64,000 nt of DNA from Vulcanisaeta distributa JCM 11216 (lineage in GTDB: Archaea; Thermoproteota; Thermoprotei; Thermoproteales; Thermocladiaceae). This document shows positions 1 through 8,913 of this stretch, piece by piece. The translations under genes were made by a program, and so were the position numbers. The stretch is taken from the NCBI RefSeq assembly GCF_001315985.1, contig NZ_BBBI01000001.1, positions 1 through 64,000 on the forward strand, in the 5' to 3' direction. The number at the start of each line of letters is the position of its first letter. The stretch's first letter is position 1. A model generated the notes under the pieces. That model saw nothing but the letters and a program-made list of their open reading frames with translations. It did no database searches and was not told where the DNA came from.

Positions 1-147
1 AAACCCGCCGGGTGCCGGGTGAGGGTCCCCCCCGTAGAAGACGGGGGGGTTGATGGGGGGGTGGGGGGGTGTAACCCCCCCCGAGGGTTTTCCCGAGGGG
101 GGGGAGCCCGCCACTCCCAATCGCCCCAGGTGCGGGTGGTGGGGGGG
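1..147 (+). rRNA. 23S rRNA, 3' terminal end (partial)
   Basis: The first ~150 bases match the conserved 3' end of large-subunit rRNA: GTAGAAGAC, then GTTGAT followed by a G-rich stretch, GGGTGTAA, and later ACTCCCAATCG, in the same order as the GAAGAC / GTTGATAGG / GTGTAAG / ACTAAT blocks known in bacterial and archaeal 23S rRNA. The gene enters from the left edge, so only its last helices are present. Several runs of 7-8 G or C lie where the rRNA helices should have about four, the same distortion seen in genes throughout the window. The exact 3' end is an estimate. A 60-codon reading frame over this stretch is not a gene. Confidence 0.72.
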
Positions 148-424
148 TTTAATGGGTGGGTGCCTGGGTGTGGTTGGGGGGGTTGGGTTGTTCTTTCATG
201 ATTTTGCATATCCGGGTTTGCATTTTTAATTTGGTTGGGTGTTGTTCATACCGTTATGGCTAACTCAGTGGTTAGGCTCTTGATGCGTTCATCAATAAGG
301 CACTCATTTTGTTCAATGCAAGGGCAGTAAATAATCAGGTGTTGGGGGGGGAGGTTGAGAGGCTGGGTTATGTTGGTGGTTTGGGGGGGTAATGCTTAAA
401 GTTGGTTGTGTTTTCTTGTTGGTT

Positions 425-1357
425 ATGCCTAGTCCGTACCTGTATGTTGTGGTTGTTTTGGTTGTGGTTCTTGTGGTTGTTGGTGTTTACCTCGGTATGC
501 TTGTTGGTAATGAGGCTTCGAGGGTCTCGGCGTTGCAGGGTGAGGTTAATTCGCTGAGGACTAACTACACTGTGCTGCAGGTGGAGTATGGTCAATTGAA
601 GAGCCAATACGTGGTGTTGCAGGCGAACTACTCAGCACTGCAGTCGCAGTATAACCAACTTGAGGTTAATTATACGAGTTTGAGGGGGGGTGAGTATGAG
701 GAGTTGAGGGGGGGGTTTGTGGATTCGTTACTTGGTGGGCAGTTGGTTCTTTGGAGTAGTGTGCCTGGTTACCCAAGGCTGGTGAGTGGTCGGCTGCAGG
801 TTACGCCTAATGAGCCTAATACGATGGGTATAATAGCAATCCCTATTAGGGTATACCGTGGCCTTGTGAACTTAACGATCGATGGTCTCAACGACGAGGT
901 TGTTGGTAATGATACGGCCATACTTGTGGTACTAGCTCCATACGGGTCATTAACACTAATAAATCAATCAATAAGCCTAGGTAATCAGTCGATTCAGGTG
1001 CTAATGCCAAGTAACGTGACATATTACGCGGTGTATCACGTTTTTCTTAGTAACTTAATATCTGGTGGCGTTAGTTGGAATAGTATAAGTTGTAGTGTGG
1101 TGACTTCATCCTCTTACTACCCAATAGTTCTGGTAATTAAGTCCCCCCCAACCACCGCACCCACACTTGGTATGGGTTGTGGTACCGGTTATGCAACTGG
1201 GTCGGAAATCCTGTTAGGTAATGGAATTTATTGGTTAGTTATTGAGTTTATCAATGGTCCTGGTTCGTACATCGGTGATAATTACATAGTGAGTATTAAC
1301 TATGAGACTGGTGGCTGGTCAATGACGTTAACACCAATGGGAATAATAAGTGGGTAA
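425..1357 (+). CDS. Membrane-anchored coiled-coil extracellular protein
   Basis: The protein of about 310 residues is not assigned to a known family. It has a very hydrophobic N-terminal segment (a run rich in V and L, residues ~4-27) that should act as a signal anchor. A heptad-spaced stretch (residues ~35-90, repeating LQ-x-x-Y/NY-x-x-L) predicts a coiled coil. The C-terminal ~200 residues are rich in N, S, T, V and Y, with many N-x-S/T sequons, typical of archaeal cell-surface beta domains. I prefer the ATG at 425, because the alternative ATG at 392 adds a non-typical peptide directly after a G7 run. Function is unknown; surface localisation is inferred. Confidence 0.6.
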   Translation: MPSPYLYVVVVLVVVLVVVGVYLGMLVGNEASRVSALQGEVNSLRTNYTVLQVEYGQLKSQYVVLQANYSALQSQYNQLEVNYTSLRGGEYEELRGGFVDSLLGGQLVLWSSVPGYPRLVSGRLQVTPNEPNTMGIIAIPIRVYRGLVNLTIDGLNDEVVGNDTAILVVLAPYGSLTLINQSISLGNQSIQVLMPSNVTYYAVYHVFLSNLISGGVSWNSISCSVVTSSSYYPIVLVIKSPPTTAPTLGMGCGTGYATGSEILLGNGIYWLVIEFINGPGSYIGDNYIVSINYETGGWSMTLTPMGIISG

Positions 1358-1714
1358 TGAGTAAAATGTTAATGGGGTAATTAATAAAGCTTGAGGTGCG
1401 CGTTAAACTCTGTCTCCCAGTCACCATAATACCTGTAGGTATTGATACGTGTAATTCCACGATTCGTGAGGTCGCTTAATGGCTTTAGTTAGTCCCTAAG
1501 GTGTATCTAAATGGCCTGTAGTGAATTACGCGCTCTCAGGCAGCGTGGTTGGGTTATACTGTGGTTTTGTGGTGTTGTATACGAGTGTTGGTAACGTGAC
1601 AGTACCACTACTGCCGGGCTATGGGTGGTGGCAGGGTTAATGATTAGGCCTTGATTAATTAGAGCGGTCGTTGAACTTCATTTTCGATCGTCATAGCTCC
1701 CTCGTGATTTTAAT
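1358..1714. other. Intergenic stretch with one short coding remnant
   Basis: No complete gene is recognised between the surface protein and the convergent minus-strand gene. The only coding-like part is the 39-codon frame listed at 1521-1640. I see no tRNA, repeat or convincing terminator hairpin here. Confidence 0.4.
1521..1640 (+). pseudogene. Short fragment resembling the C-terminus of a surface protein
   Basis: From a GTG at 1521 a frame of 39 residues runs to TAA at 1638. Its composition (NYALSGS, LYTSVGNVTV, ending GYGWWQG) is like the extracellular domains of the neighbouring secreted proteins. It has no signal peptide and no upstream coding continuation in the same frame. It may be a remnant of a surface-protein gene or a chance frame. 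Confidence 0.25.
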
Positions 1715-3216
1715 TTACCTTATTGTGGTTCCCAGGTCTTCCTGCCATTCCGTGCTTCCGTTTATGAATTCCTCCGCTGTGTCTGGGTCGTTGAGCATGG
1801 TGACGAGGAATAACTCGTTCCAGCCCTGGGAGTACATGGAGTTTATGATCCTGTTCACCAGTTTCTGGGCGTCCTGTAGTATGCCCACGCCGAACTTGAG
1901 CAATAGTAGGGCTAGTGCCCTAACAATGGGCTCCGTGAGGTCCGTCACCGCCCTAACCAAATCCCCCCCGAGTCCCTAGTCAGCATTCCCTCCTTACTTG
2001 CTATGTCGAGTATGGCTAGGGCGGCGTTGCCGAGGGCGTTTGAGAATGGTTTCGTGACTTTCTCGTGGTCGTTTAATTCGTTGATTGCCTTTGCAATTGC
2101 ATCGCTTGCCAATGCCGTAATGCGCATTGCCAGGGCCCTGGCCTGTGTTTCGTCATCCACGTATTGCTGGGTGCTGGGTTTGATTATTGATGTGGTTGAG
2201 TTCACGATCGTGTTAAACACTTGAAGGGCGTGTATTCCCTCATTTAGTAGGTCGGGTGTTAATGTCCTGAGGGCTTTCTCGATGTATGGCTTAATGCCGC
2301 TTTCCTGCTCGTCGGTGGGTAATGCCGTGTCTGCGTACGCCCTGAGCGCACTTAGTAGTGCATTTACGTACTTCTCGCCATGGTGGAGCCGCTGCAACCT
2401 GTTGAAGAGCCACGCGTTCCACATGATTACGTAATCCTCCACGTCATGCCTCACCAACGCGTTTACTGCGTCATTGCTAAGGGTGTTTAATGCCTCTGCG
2501 ATGAGCTTAGTGGCGCCTTGCCACGGTAATGCCCTGAGGGCGTGTAGAAAGAAGTTGCGAAGCCGCATTATGGCTTCCTCTGTTAATTCGTCGTCGAGTG
2601 CAGGGTTAATGCTAACGCCGGAGAGGGCTGTTAGGGCGCCTGGTATTGTTGGTTTGGAGCCGCTGACCGCGGCTGTGGCCGCAGCCCTCACCACATGGTC
2701 CTCATCCCTTAAATGGGGTATTGCTAGGGTGGCCGCCTTCGTCGCCGCCACGGCAAATGCGCCAGCCCTCTCCGCCCTCTCCTCGTTGAGTAGGATTTCT
2801 GGGTCTTCGGTGATGATGGCCCTGATTATGTTTATGTAGCGGTTTAGGAGTATGCCTATGTGGTGCATGCTCCTAAAGTGGTGCTCGCCGGTGGCGAAGA
2901 GGTCCAGGACTACGCCCTCATCAATCAGCCTGAGTGCTGTGGCTGCGGTTTTCCTGTTGGTTATTGCCTGGGTGACCGTGATGTATAGCACCGCTATGTG
3001 CCTGCTAAACACTGGCTTTAGGGGATCTACCCCCCCCAGCGTTACGTGGTCCGCGAATTCGTTGAGGGTTGGCCCCGAGCCCCCCCTTTGCCTCAACCTC
3101 CTCTCAATCCTGCGAGCCACCTTAAGTGGGTCTTCCACAATACTGTGTTTCTCTAAATGATTTATAAGGTTATGAATGATTGTTCTGGAGTGGGTTGGGG
3201 ATTTCGTAATTGGCAT
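1715..3216 (-). CDS. Large alpha-helical protein, unknown function
   Basis: About 500 residues, almost entirely helical in composition (A, L, R, E rich, repeating ~40-residue helical units), with no signal peptide or clear membrane segment. It resembles an alpha-solenoid-type scaffold rather than an enzyme, and I recognise no catalytic motif. The frame breaks at a C7 run at 1963-1969. With five bases there the protein reads through as SGDLVRAVTDL and continues to the stop at 1715, so the two pieces are treated as one gene. The start ATG is at 3216. A second large helical protein of similar style lies at 30815-33140, but I cannot show that they are homologous. Confidence 0.55.
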
Positions 3217-3398
3217 GAGGATGTGCGCCAGTGGGTGGTCGTGGGAGGTGATTTGTGTTGGTGTTGTTTATTGCCATGGGCGCTTTTATCGTTGCTGGGC
3301 GTAGTAATGGCGTGGTAAGGGGCAGTGCGTACCTGGTTGATGAGTTGGTTTGGTAACTCCCTCGGCGGTGGCTGATTGCTGGTTGTTGATTTTCCCTG

Positions 3399-3761
3399 AG
3401 TGATGGTTTTAAGGGTGTTGTTTGTGGTGCTGAGTTTTTGGGGGGGGTTCTGTGGTGTGGGGGGGTTGTGGGTTTGCCCACCCCCGTCTAGCGGGGGGGT
3501 TTCCTATTGTTATCTTCTTTGTTATGGTGATTATGTGGTTATTCCCGGCGACACCATGGTCATACCCTACTTCCATCTGCATGGTTCTGTGGAGTTAATG
3601 GCGTTGGTGTTTCTAGGGAGAGGATTCTCGTCGTTGATGGTGGTAGTAGGGATGGGACCCTAATCGGCCTACAATTCCTCGGAATGGCCGCCATGGCAAT
3701 ATACATGAAGAGAATGGAGTATAGGCTCAGGAAGGCCGTTGAATCATTGCGCAGGGATTGA
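3399..3761 (+). pseudogene. Degenerate fragment related to the secreted protein at 49560
   Basis: Around 3505-3625 the translation reads YCYLLCYGDYVVIPGDTMVI followed by PYFHLHGSVE. The intact protein at 49560 reads YCNNHFIVIPGNSMVI followed by LRYHVHGDVT at its residues ~55-85, so this is a fragment of the same family. In another frame 3600-3761 encodes a hydrophobic helix and a charged tail (LIGLQFLGMAAMAIYMKRME, stop at 3759), as expected for a membrane-protein C-terminus. No single frame links the two pieces. G7 runs near 3440 and 3493 may be part of the reason, but most of the family's length is missing, so it is called a remnant. Confidence 0.45.
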
Positions 3762-3903
3762 TGTCCGGGCCGTAGGTCCTGTTAATTAGTACGTGTATCC
3801 TGGGCTATGTGTTAAGGCTATTACCTGGCTTGAGGAGTGGCTTGGTGATTCCTCGGGAGATATCCTTATAACTGCTGGGTCTTCAGTTACTGCTGGGTCT
3901 GCA

Positions 3904-5004
3904 GTGCTCTTTGACCTGCACCCGAAGGAGGTTCGGGATGAGCTTTTTGGTAGGGATGAGGAGGTTGAGTATGTTAAGAGGCAGGTTAGGGCTGGTAATT
4001 GGGTTGTCATTAGTGGTCAGCGTGGTATTGGTAAGACCAGCCTATTGAAGGTTGTACTTAATGAGTTATCTAGGGAGGGATTTAGGGCGATCTATGTCAA
4101 TGCGAGGGGGGGCGTCACAACACTTAGGGATTTGCTTGCGATATTAATTAATGAGATTAATAAATCACGCGTAAGGCTTAGGCTTACTGTCTCGCTGAAC
4201 TTCATCATTGGCTCGGCAGGTATCACCCTAAGTAGGGGGGGTTCCAGGGTATTCAATGGCTTGTTGGAACTCCTGTTATCAATCGATGAGGACACCGTGA
4301 TCGGGATTGATGAGGTTCAGGAGTTGAGTAGGGTCAGTGGTCAATTCCTAAGGATACTCGGCAACGTATTCGCGAGTAATCCGAGGGCCTCCTTCGTGTT
4401 CACTGGATCGTACGTGGGCCTCGTTAGGGCATTACTAAGGCCGAGCCCTGAGTCGCCGCTGTACGGCAGGCCGCCGGTGGAGGTTAGGCTTAGGCCGTTT
4501 AGTGATGAATTGTCTAGGGAGTTCCTAAGGAGGGGGGGATTTAATGAGTTGGGTGTTCAATTCCATGCCTTTGACACCGTCATCAATAGGCTTGATGGTG
4601 TGGTTGGTTGGTTAACACTCTTCGGTAATTACCATGGGGGGGTTAGGGGGGGCTTGGGCATAGAGGACTCGCTGAGGGAGACGGTTAATGAGGGCGTTAA
4701 GATAATGATCAGCGAGCTTGAGCACTTCCTAGAGGACAAGGCGAACAAGGCGCTCTACCTGGCCATACTATCGGCATTGAGATTCGTGAGTAGGTGGAAG
4801 GATATTAAGTTCGCTGTAACGACGAGACTCGGTAGGGAGTTCGGCGATAGGGAGTTTGTAAACGCGCTAAATGCCTTAATTAATTATAACTTCGTTGAGA
4901 GGGTCAGGGAGGGCGAGTATAGGCTAATTGACCCAATGCTTAGGGAGGTCGATTACGATGAATTAATTAGGAAGTACTCACGAACGAGTGAACCGCAGCG
5001 TTAG
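3904..5004 (+). CDS. Archaeal P-loop ATPase (STAND/AAA-like)
   Basis: This is an archaeal ATPase-family protein of ~366 residues. It has FGRDEEV before the P-loop, a Walker A GQRGIGKTSLL (residues ~36-46), a Walker B-type VIGIDEVQEL, and the sensor-like FVFTGSYVGL followed by SPLYGRPP, all typical of the family. The C-terminal part looks like a winged helix (YNFVERVREGEYRLID). I chose the GTG at 3904 because it gives MLFDLHPKEV, matching LLFDIRVKES at the start of the related ATPase at 59504. An upstream GTG at 3793 would add 37 residues without family support. Three G7 runs insert extra glycines (RRGGF, YHGGVRGG) but keep the frame. Its partner or substrate is unknown. Confidence 0.8.
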   Translation: MLFDLHPKEVRDELFGRDEEVEYVKRQVRAGNWVVISGQRGIGKTSLLKVVLNELSREGFRAIYVNARGGVTTLRDLLAILINEINKSRVRLRLTVSLNFIIGSAGITLSRGGSRVFNGLLELLLSIDEDTVIGIDEVQELSRVSGQFLRILGNVFASNPRASFVFTGSYVGLVRALLRPSPESPLYGRPPVEVRLRPFSDELSREFLRRGGFNELGVQFHAFDTVINRLDGVVGWLTLFGNYHGGVRGGLGIEDSLRETVNEGVKIMISELEHFLEDKANKALYLAILSALRFVSRWKDIKFAVTTRLGREFGDREFVNALNALINYNFVERVREGEYRLIDPMLREVDYDELIRKYSRTSEPQR

Positions 5005-5236
5005 GTAGTGCGTGGATAAGGCCGTATTAGGCAGTAAGGATTTGTGCGCATTTACCTTAGTAGTAATTACGGCGGGTTTTATGTAACGAATAATCTGAAG
5101 CACGGAATCCAATCGCCAAAATTAAGTTACTGGCATTACGGCAAATCACTAAGTATTTAAGGGCTAACTCAATTAATAAATTGCGAATACCGAAGCCCCT
5201 GAGAGGCCGCTGCCTAAGCCAGTTACGGAGGATTAT

Positions 5237-5708
5237 GTGAGTGTTAGGTTGTTGGAGGCTTTGGTTGAGACTGGTCTAGCCCTTGAGTTCCTTGGTAGGG
5301 GGGGCTTGGTTAGGAACTCGGCTGGTAAGGCTTTCCAGGCCTGGAGGGCTTTGTTGGCGGCTTTGCTTAGGCTTGAGCTTGATAAGTTTGTTGGGGTGCC
5401 AAGACCGAGGAGGAGCGTAGGTGGCTTGTAAATAGGGCTGTTCCGGGGTACCAACAACGAGGATGGTCAGGCTATCACAGATGCTTGAGGAGGTTGGTCA
5501 CTACGGATTATCCGCATGGACCGCGGTAGCCCTGGAACTACACGACTACCAATACAACGGGCCAGATCCCGATATGGCACTATCGAAGTACAGGGATAGG
5601 CAGAAAGCAGTAGCAACCGTGATAAAGCTGATGAGGGAGTTAGTGAATAGGATCGGGAACCTAAAGCAGAGGATAAGGGGGGGAGTGACGTACTTGAGAG
5701 TAGCTTAA
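5237..5708 (+). CDS. PaREP1-type family protein
   Basis: Two frames together match the PaREP1-type family of Thermoproteales. The first half has LLEALVETGLALEFLGRG and AGKAFQAWRALLAALL. The second half has the characteristic LHDYQYNGPDPDMALSKYR followed by a helical tail. The join lies at 5395-5460: one or two bases are missing near GTTGGGGTGCC, and GTTCCGGGG needs a fifth G to read AVPGVPTTRM. Coding similarity extends upstream in frame (PLPKPVTEDYVSV) to about 5182, without an obvious ATG, so the true start may be earlier than the GTG at 5237. Family members are helical with suspected nucleic-acid or HEPN-like roles; no function is proved. Confidence 0.65.
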
Positions 5709-5789
5709 GGCATTGAGGGAGGGTTTAGTGGGTAGTTCGTGATTGTGCTTAGCCGTTGGTTTCCGCCTCGTTATTTGGTTGTTGGGTAA

Positions 5790-5799
5790 CGCTTTTATA
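5790..5799 (+). promoter_or_regulatory. TATA box of mtnP
   Basis: ACGCTTTTATAGG sits about 25 bases before the GTG at 5821, the spacing expected for a leaderless archaeal transcript. Confidence 0.55.
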
Positions 5800-5820
5800 G
5801 GTCCTTTTCCCGGCATTACC

Positions 5821-6681
5821 GTGGTTGAGGTTAGGAAGTTGACGGTTACCAAGGCGCCCCCCCTTGACCCGCGTGAGTTGGGTCTTGATGCCCTGCCCTA
5901 CGTTGGCGTTATTGGTGGTAGTGGGCTTTATGAGGCTGGTTTCTTCAGTGAGTACTTTGAGGTTCAGCTTCACACGCCCTATGGCTTGCCAAGCGATAAC
6001 GTCGTGATTGGTAGGGTTGGTAATGAGTGGGTTGCCTTCCTGCCTAGCATGGCCGTGGGCATAGATACCCGCCGCACAGGATCCCGTATAGGGCCAATGC
6101 CTGGGCCTTGTGGGCCCTTGCGTTAAGGCCGTGATTAGTGTCAGTGCCGTGGGTAGTCTTAGGCAGGACTTTGCGCCTGGGGGGGATTTCGTGATTCCTG
6201 ACCAGTTCTTCGATGCTACGAAGGGTAGGGAGTACACGTTCTTTGATGGTCCTAGGACCTGCCACATACAGATTGGCCTTGAGCCTTCAACCCAGTCATT
6301 AATCAGTTGCTCTTTGAGGAGGCCTCCAGGGTTAATAAGACGCACCTCGGTGGTTGCTACGTGTGTATTGAGGGCCCGAGGTTCAGCACCAAGGCTGAGT
6401 CCAGGGTTTGGAGGGATGTCTATGGCTGTGACATAATTGGTATGACGCTCGTGCCCGAGATAAACCTGGTGCGTGAGTTGGGCATGTGCTACTCATTGCT
6501 CGCCCTGGTGACCGACTACGATATTTGGGTCCCGCACCAGCCCGTGACTGCCGAGCTTGTGGAGAGGGTCATGAGTGAGAAGCTGGAGCTTGCCCGTAAG
6601 GTCCTCCTAAGCGTGATACCCAGGATACCCAGGGATGTGCACGTCAGGTGCGAGGAGGCGTTGAGGAACGCCTGTGTCTAG
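5821..6681 (+). CDS. mtnP: S-methyl-5'-thioadenosine phosphorylase
   Basis: The enzyme cleaves methylthioadenosine with phosphate to adenine and methylthioribose-1-phosphate, in polyamine and methionine salvage. Family signatures are present in order: [20 protein letters not shown]-type VAFLPRHGRGH (after frame repair), [23 protein letters not shown], and [17 protein letters not shown]. The start GTG at 5821 gives a normal length of ~285 residues. The frame is interrupted by single missing bases near 6053 (CCTAGCAT for CCTAGGCAT), 6116 (CTTGCG for CTTGGCG) and 6291 (CCTTCAAC for CCTTTCAAC). A G7 at 6179-6185 turns the invariant PGDF into PGGDF. In a single housekeeping gene these are best read as sequence errors. 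Confidence 0.9.
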
Positions 6682-6694
6682 TGTTTGGTGATTA

Positions 6695-6725
6695 AACCCC
6701 CCCGTTGCCGTCTTTTGGGGGGGTT
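6695..6725 (+). terminator. Hairpin after mtnP
   Basis: AACCCCCCC (6695-6703) pairs with GGGGGGGTT (6717-6725) around a 13-base loop, followed by a T-rich stretch. It lies just after the mtnP stop. The arm lengths may be inflated by the G/C-run artefact. Confidence 0.4.
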
Positions 6726-6840
6726 GGGTTTTGTAATTCGTAGGGTTAACCTTGGATGTTTGCCTGAGTTTGTTGGGCACTTGCGTATTTTGGAGAAACG
6801 CATTTATAGTCCCTACCAAGAATACTTATGACCAGCGCCC

Positions 6841-7424
6841 ATGGTTGTTAGGCAATTCGGTGGTAAGTTCCCCGTCACCTCCCTGGATGAGTTGGAGGCC
6901 TTGTTTAGGGCCTCGAGTGTTGAGTTGGGTAGGAGGTTTGGGGGGGGCCCGTAGGGTTGGTGATAAGTACCTACTGCCCATCCAAGCCGTTCCCTGGTTC
7001 ACCCTGGTTGACCTTGGCCGTGAGTACCCAGTAAACGACTTGGTTGTTAGAGCGTTGCCGTTGAGGGGGGGCCCATTGACAAGCCCTGGTTCGACCTGGT
7101 CCTCGGGTTCTTGGTTGGTGACTACGTGATTGGGGGGGTCTCACTGGTTGGGCGTAGGGCCGTGGGCTGTAGGTCACGCCCACTCAACCACCGCTTGATC
7201 TTTGGGACCTGCCCAGGGGGGGCCTTGATTTCCCGAGGCCCGTGGCCATCACCAGGGAGGTCAATGGCGGCGTCATCGATGTTTCAGCCCCGATGGACTG
7301 CTTGGTGGGTTTTGGCCTTAGTACTGCCCAGACTACTCGTTATCTCCTTGTGTATGGGGCGTTGGTGAGTGTTGGTGGTAGGGTTTTCATTGATCTTGGG
7401 GGTTCCTCCCTGTTTGTTTCGTGA
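6841..7424 (+). CDS. Conserved-looking cytosolic protein, unknown
   Basis: Not recognised. From ATG 6841 the repaired protein of ~190 residues begins MVVRQFGGKFPVTSLDELEA and ends FIDLGGSSLFVS. It has mixed alpha/beta composition, no signal peptide and no membrane segment. Three G7 runs break the frame (near 6938, 7066 and 7211); reading each as five or fewer G joins LPLRGPIDKPWFDLV and DFPRPVAITREVNGGVIDVS into one chain. A TATA-like CATTTATAG lies at about 6796, so an alternative leaderless start at the ATG near 6827 is possible. It sits between mtnP and the aIF1 cluster on the same strand, but with its own promoter. Confidence 0.5.
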
Positions 7425-7450
7425 TGTTGCGTCCTTTCCTGGACGCAAAA

Positions 7451-7460
7451 GATATAAATA
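7451..7460 (+). promoter_or_regulatory. TATA box of the aIF1-Rpo7 cluster
   Basis: AAAGATATAAATAC lies about 25 bases upstream of ATG 7486 and fits an archaeal TATA element driving a leaderless mRNA. Confidence 0.6.
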
Positions 7461-7485
7461 CATGTGTTGCTTACTTACTCGGTCC

Positions 7486-7843
7486 ATGAGTGGGGGAGGG
7501 TCAGGGAGACATAGTTGATGAGTTGCTTTCGTCAGTGCTTGGTGGTGAGAGTACGGCTGAGGCGGAGATTGCAAGGAGCAGGCCCTGGTTAGGGTTAGGG
7601 TTGAGAGGAGGAAGAGGCACTTGGTTACTGTTATTGAGTTTGATAGTTCTGATGTTAAGGCTATAGACATCAATGGCATTGCCAAGGAGCTTAAGCGTAG
7701 GCTTGCGGCTGGTGGTACTGTTAAGGATAATGTCATTGAGGTTCAGGGTGACCAGAGGCAGAGGGTTAAGAAGTTGCTTGTGGAGTTGGGGGGGGTTTAG
7801 GGAGGAGAATATATTGATTGATGAGACCATTGTGGAGACCTAG
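7486..7843 (+). CDS. Translation initiation factor aIF1 (SUI1 family)
   Basis: aIF1 binds the small ribosomal subunit and monitors start-codon selection. After repair the protein is ~118 residues, with the SUI1 core clear: RRKRHLVTVIEFDSSDVKAI, then IAKELKRRLAAGGTVKDNVI, then the QGDQRQRVKKLLVELGF end. Frame problems are a G5 for G4 near 7491 (needed for MSGEGQGDIVDELL), a missing C near 7582, and a G8 run near 7790 where GGGG would give ELGFREENILI. The start ATG follows a TATA box by ~25 bases. The next gene begins three bases after this stop, so the two are probably cotranscribed with Rpo7. Confidence 0.88.
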
Positions 7844-7845
7844 GG

Positions 7846-8258
7846 ATGATTGGGAGGGATGAGGCATTAATTAAGTACCTGAGGGATGAGTTGCCCGGTA
7901 GGTTAGTGAATCGCTTGGGGGGGGTGATGGTGCGTCAATAATAAATGGCCTCTCAAAACTATGCATTGAGGTCCTTAATAGGTCCTGTGGTGCCCTGGGC
8001 GTTGATTGCGGTGGTGATGAGTTGGTGAATGCCTGGAAGGTTATGGAGAGGGTTGTGGAGTTGAGTGGTGAATTTGTCCTGGCTAGGTACATGGCCATTG
8101 TCGCCTCCTCGGGCTTCATAGCCTCCGTGGCCGGCCCAGTGATTGCGGAGATGCTTGGTAGGGACTTGCTTACGTGTGTTGAGAAGGTTAGGGTTATGAT
8201 ACTTAGGATGGTTGAGGAGGGTAGGCCGTGGAGGGAGGTTTATGGGTTGGGTGATTAG
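7846..8258 (+). CDS. Helical protein between aIF1 and Rpo7, unknown
   Basis: Not recognised. A repaired chain of ~135 residues starts MIGRDEALIKYLRDELPGRL and ends WREVYGLGD. It is mostly helical with a hydrophobic middle helix (ARYMAIVASSGFIASVAGPV) and two or three cysteines (LCIEV, RSCGALGVDC). A G8 run at about 7915-7922 breaks the frame; five or so G join the halves. It lies three bases after aIF1 and about 30 bases before Rpo7, so a role linked to gene expression is a guess from context only. Confidence 0.5.
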
Positions 8259-8290
8259 TTTTTTAAAGGGTTTCTTAAAACGGAGCCTGC

Positions 8291-8899
8291 ATGTTTAGGG
8301 TTTTGACACTCGAGGACTACATCAGGATCCCACCCAGTAGGTTTGGGGGGGAGCCGCTGGAGAGGGTTGCCTTTGAGGTTTTGTGGGGGGGGTGAGTACG
8401 TGGGTAGGGTTGAGAGGGATGTGGGCGTCTACGTGGCCATATTCGACGTTGAGGTCAGTAGGAGGGGGGCGTGGTCATATTCGGCGATGGGGGGGCCACG
8501 TACAACAGGGTTCGCTTTAAGGCCCTTGTTTACACGCCGTTAATTAACGAGGTTGTTGAGGGTGAGGTGGTTAGGACTGAGGACTTCGGGGCTTTCGTGA
8601 GGGTTGGGCCCATCGACGCCTTGATACATAGGACCCAGATGATGGAGGATAACGTGGTTCTCTACGACAAGCAGAGCGGTGCCTTCGTTGGTGAGCGTAG
8701 TAGGCGTAGGCTTGGTAGGGGGGGCGACGTTGTTAGGGCTAGGGTCGTTGGCGTGAGCTACGTGACCGCGGGCAATAGGGACGTGGTTAGGGTCAGCCTA
8801 ACCCTTAGGCAGCCAATGCTTGGTAAGCTTGAGTGGATTGAGGAGGAGCTCAGTGGTGGTAAAAAGACCGCACAGGCCAAGGCTCAGCAGAAGCAGTAG
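8291..8899 (+). CDS. rpo7: RNA polymerase subunit Rpo7 (E')
   Basis: Rpo7 forms the stalk of archaeal RNA polymerase with Rpo4 and helps open complex formation. The N-terminal RNP-like domain begins MFRVLTLEDYIRIPPSRFGE and continues EYVGRVERDVGVYVAIFDVE after repair. A C-terminal S1 domain follows, with VVEGEVVRTEDFGAFVRVGP and DALIHRTQMMED. The tail is charged (KKTAQAKAQQKQ). The frame is broken by a G8 run near 8385 (TGGGGTGAG expected) and extra G near 8466; G7 runs add glycine at FGGEP and DGGAT. A T-rich element TTTTTTAAAGG about 25 bases upstream may be a separate promoter. Confidence 0.92.
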
Positions 8900-8913
8900 T
8901 CCTTCCCTCTTCC

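Noticed and set aside
19-201. A 60-codon frame rich in Gly and Val
   Set aside because: It lies on the 3' end of the 23S rRNA and is a by-product of G runs.
250-335. A possible tRNA (CTAACTCAGTGGTTAGG and GTTCAATGC look like D and T arms)
   Set aside because: Acceptor and anticodon stems cannot be paired around these pieces.
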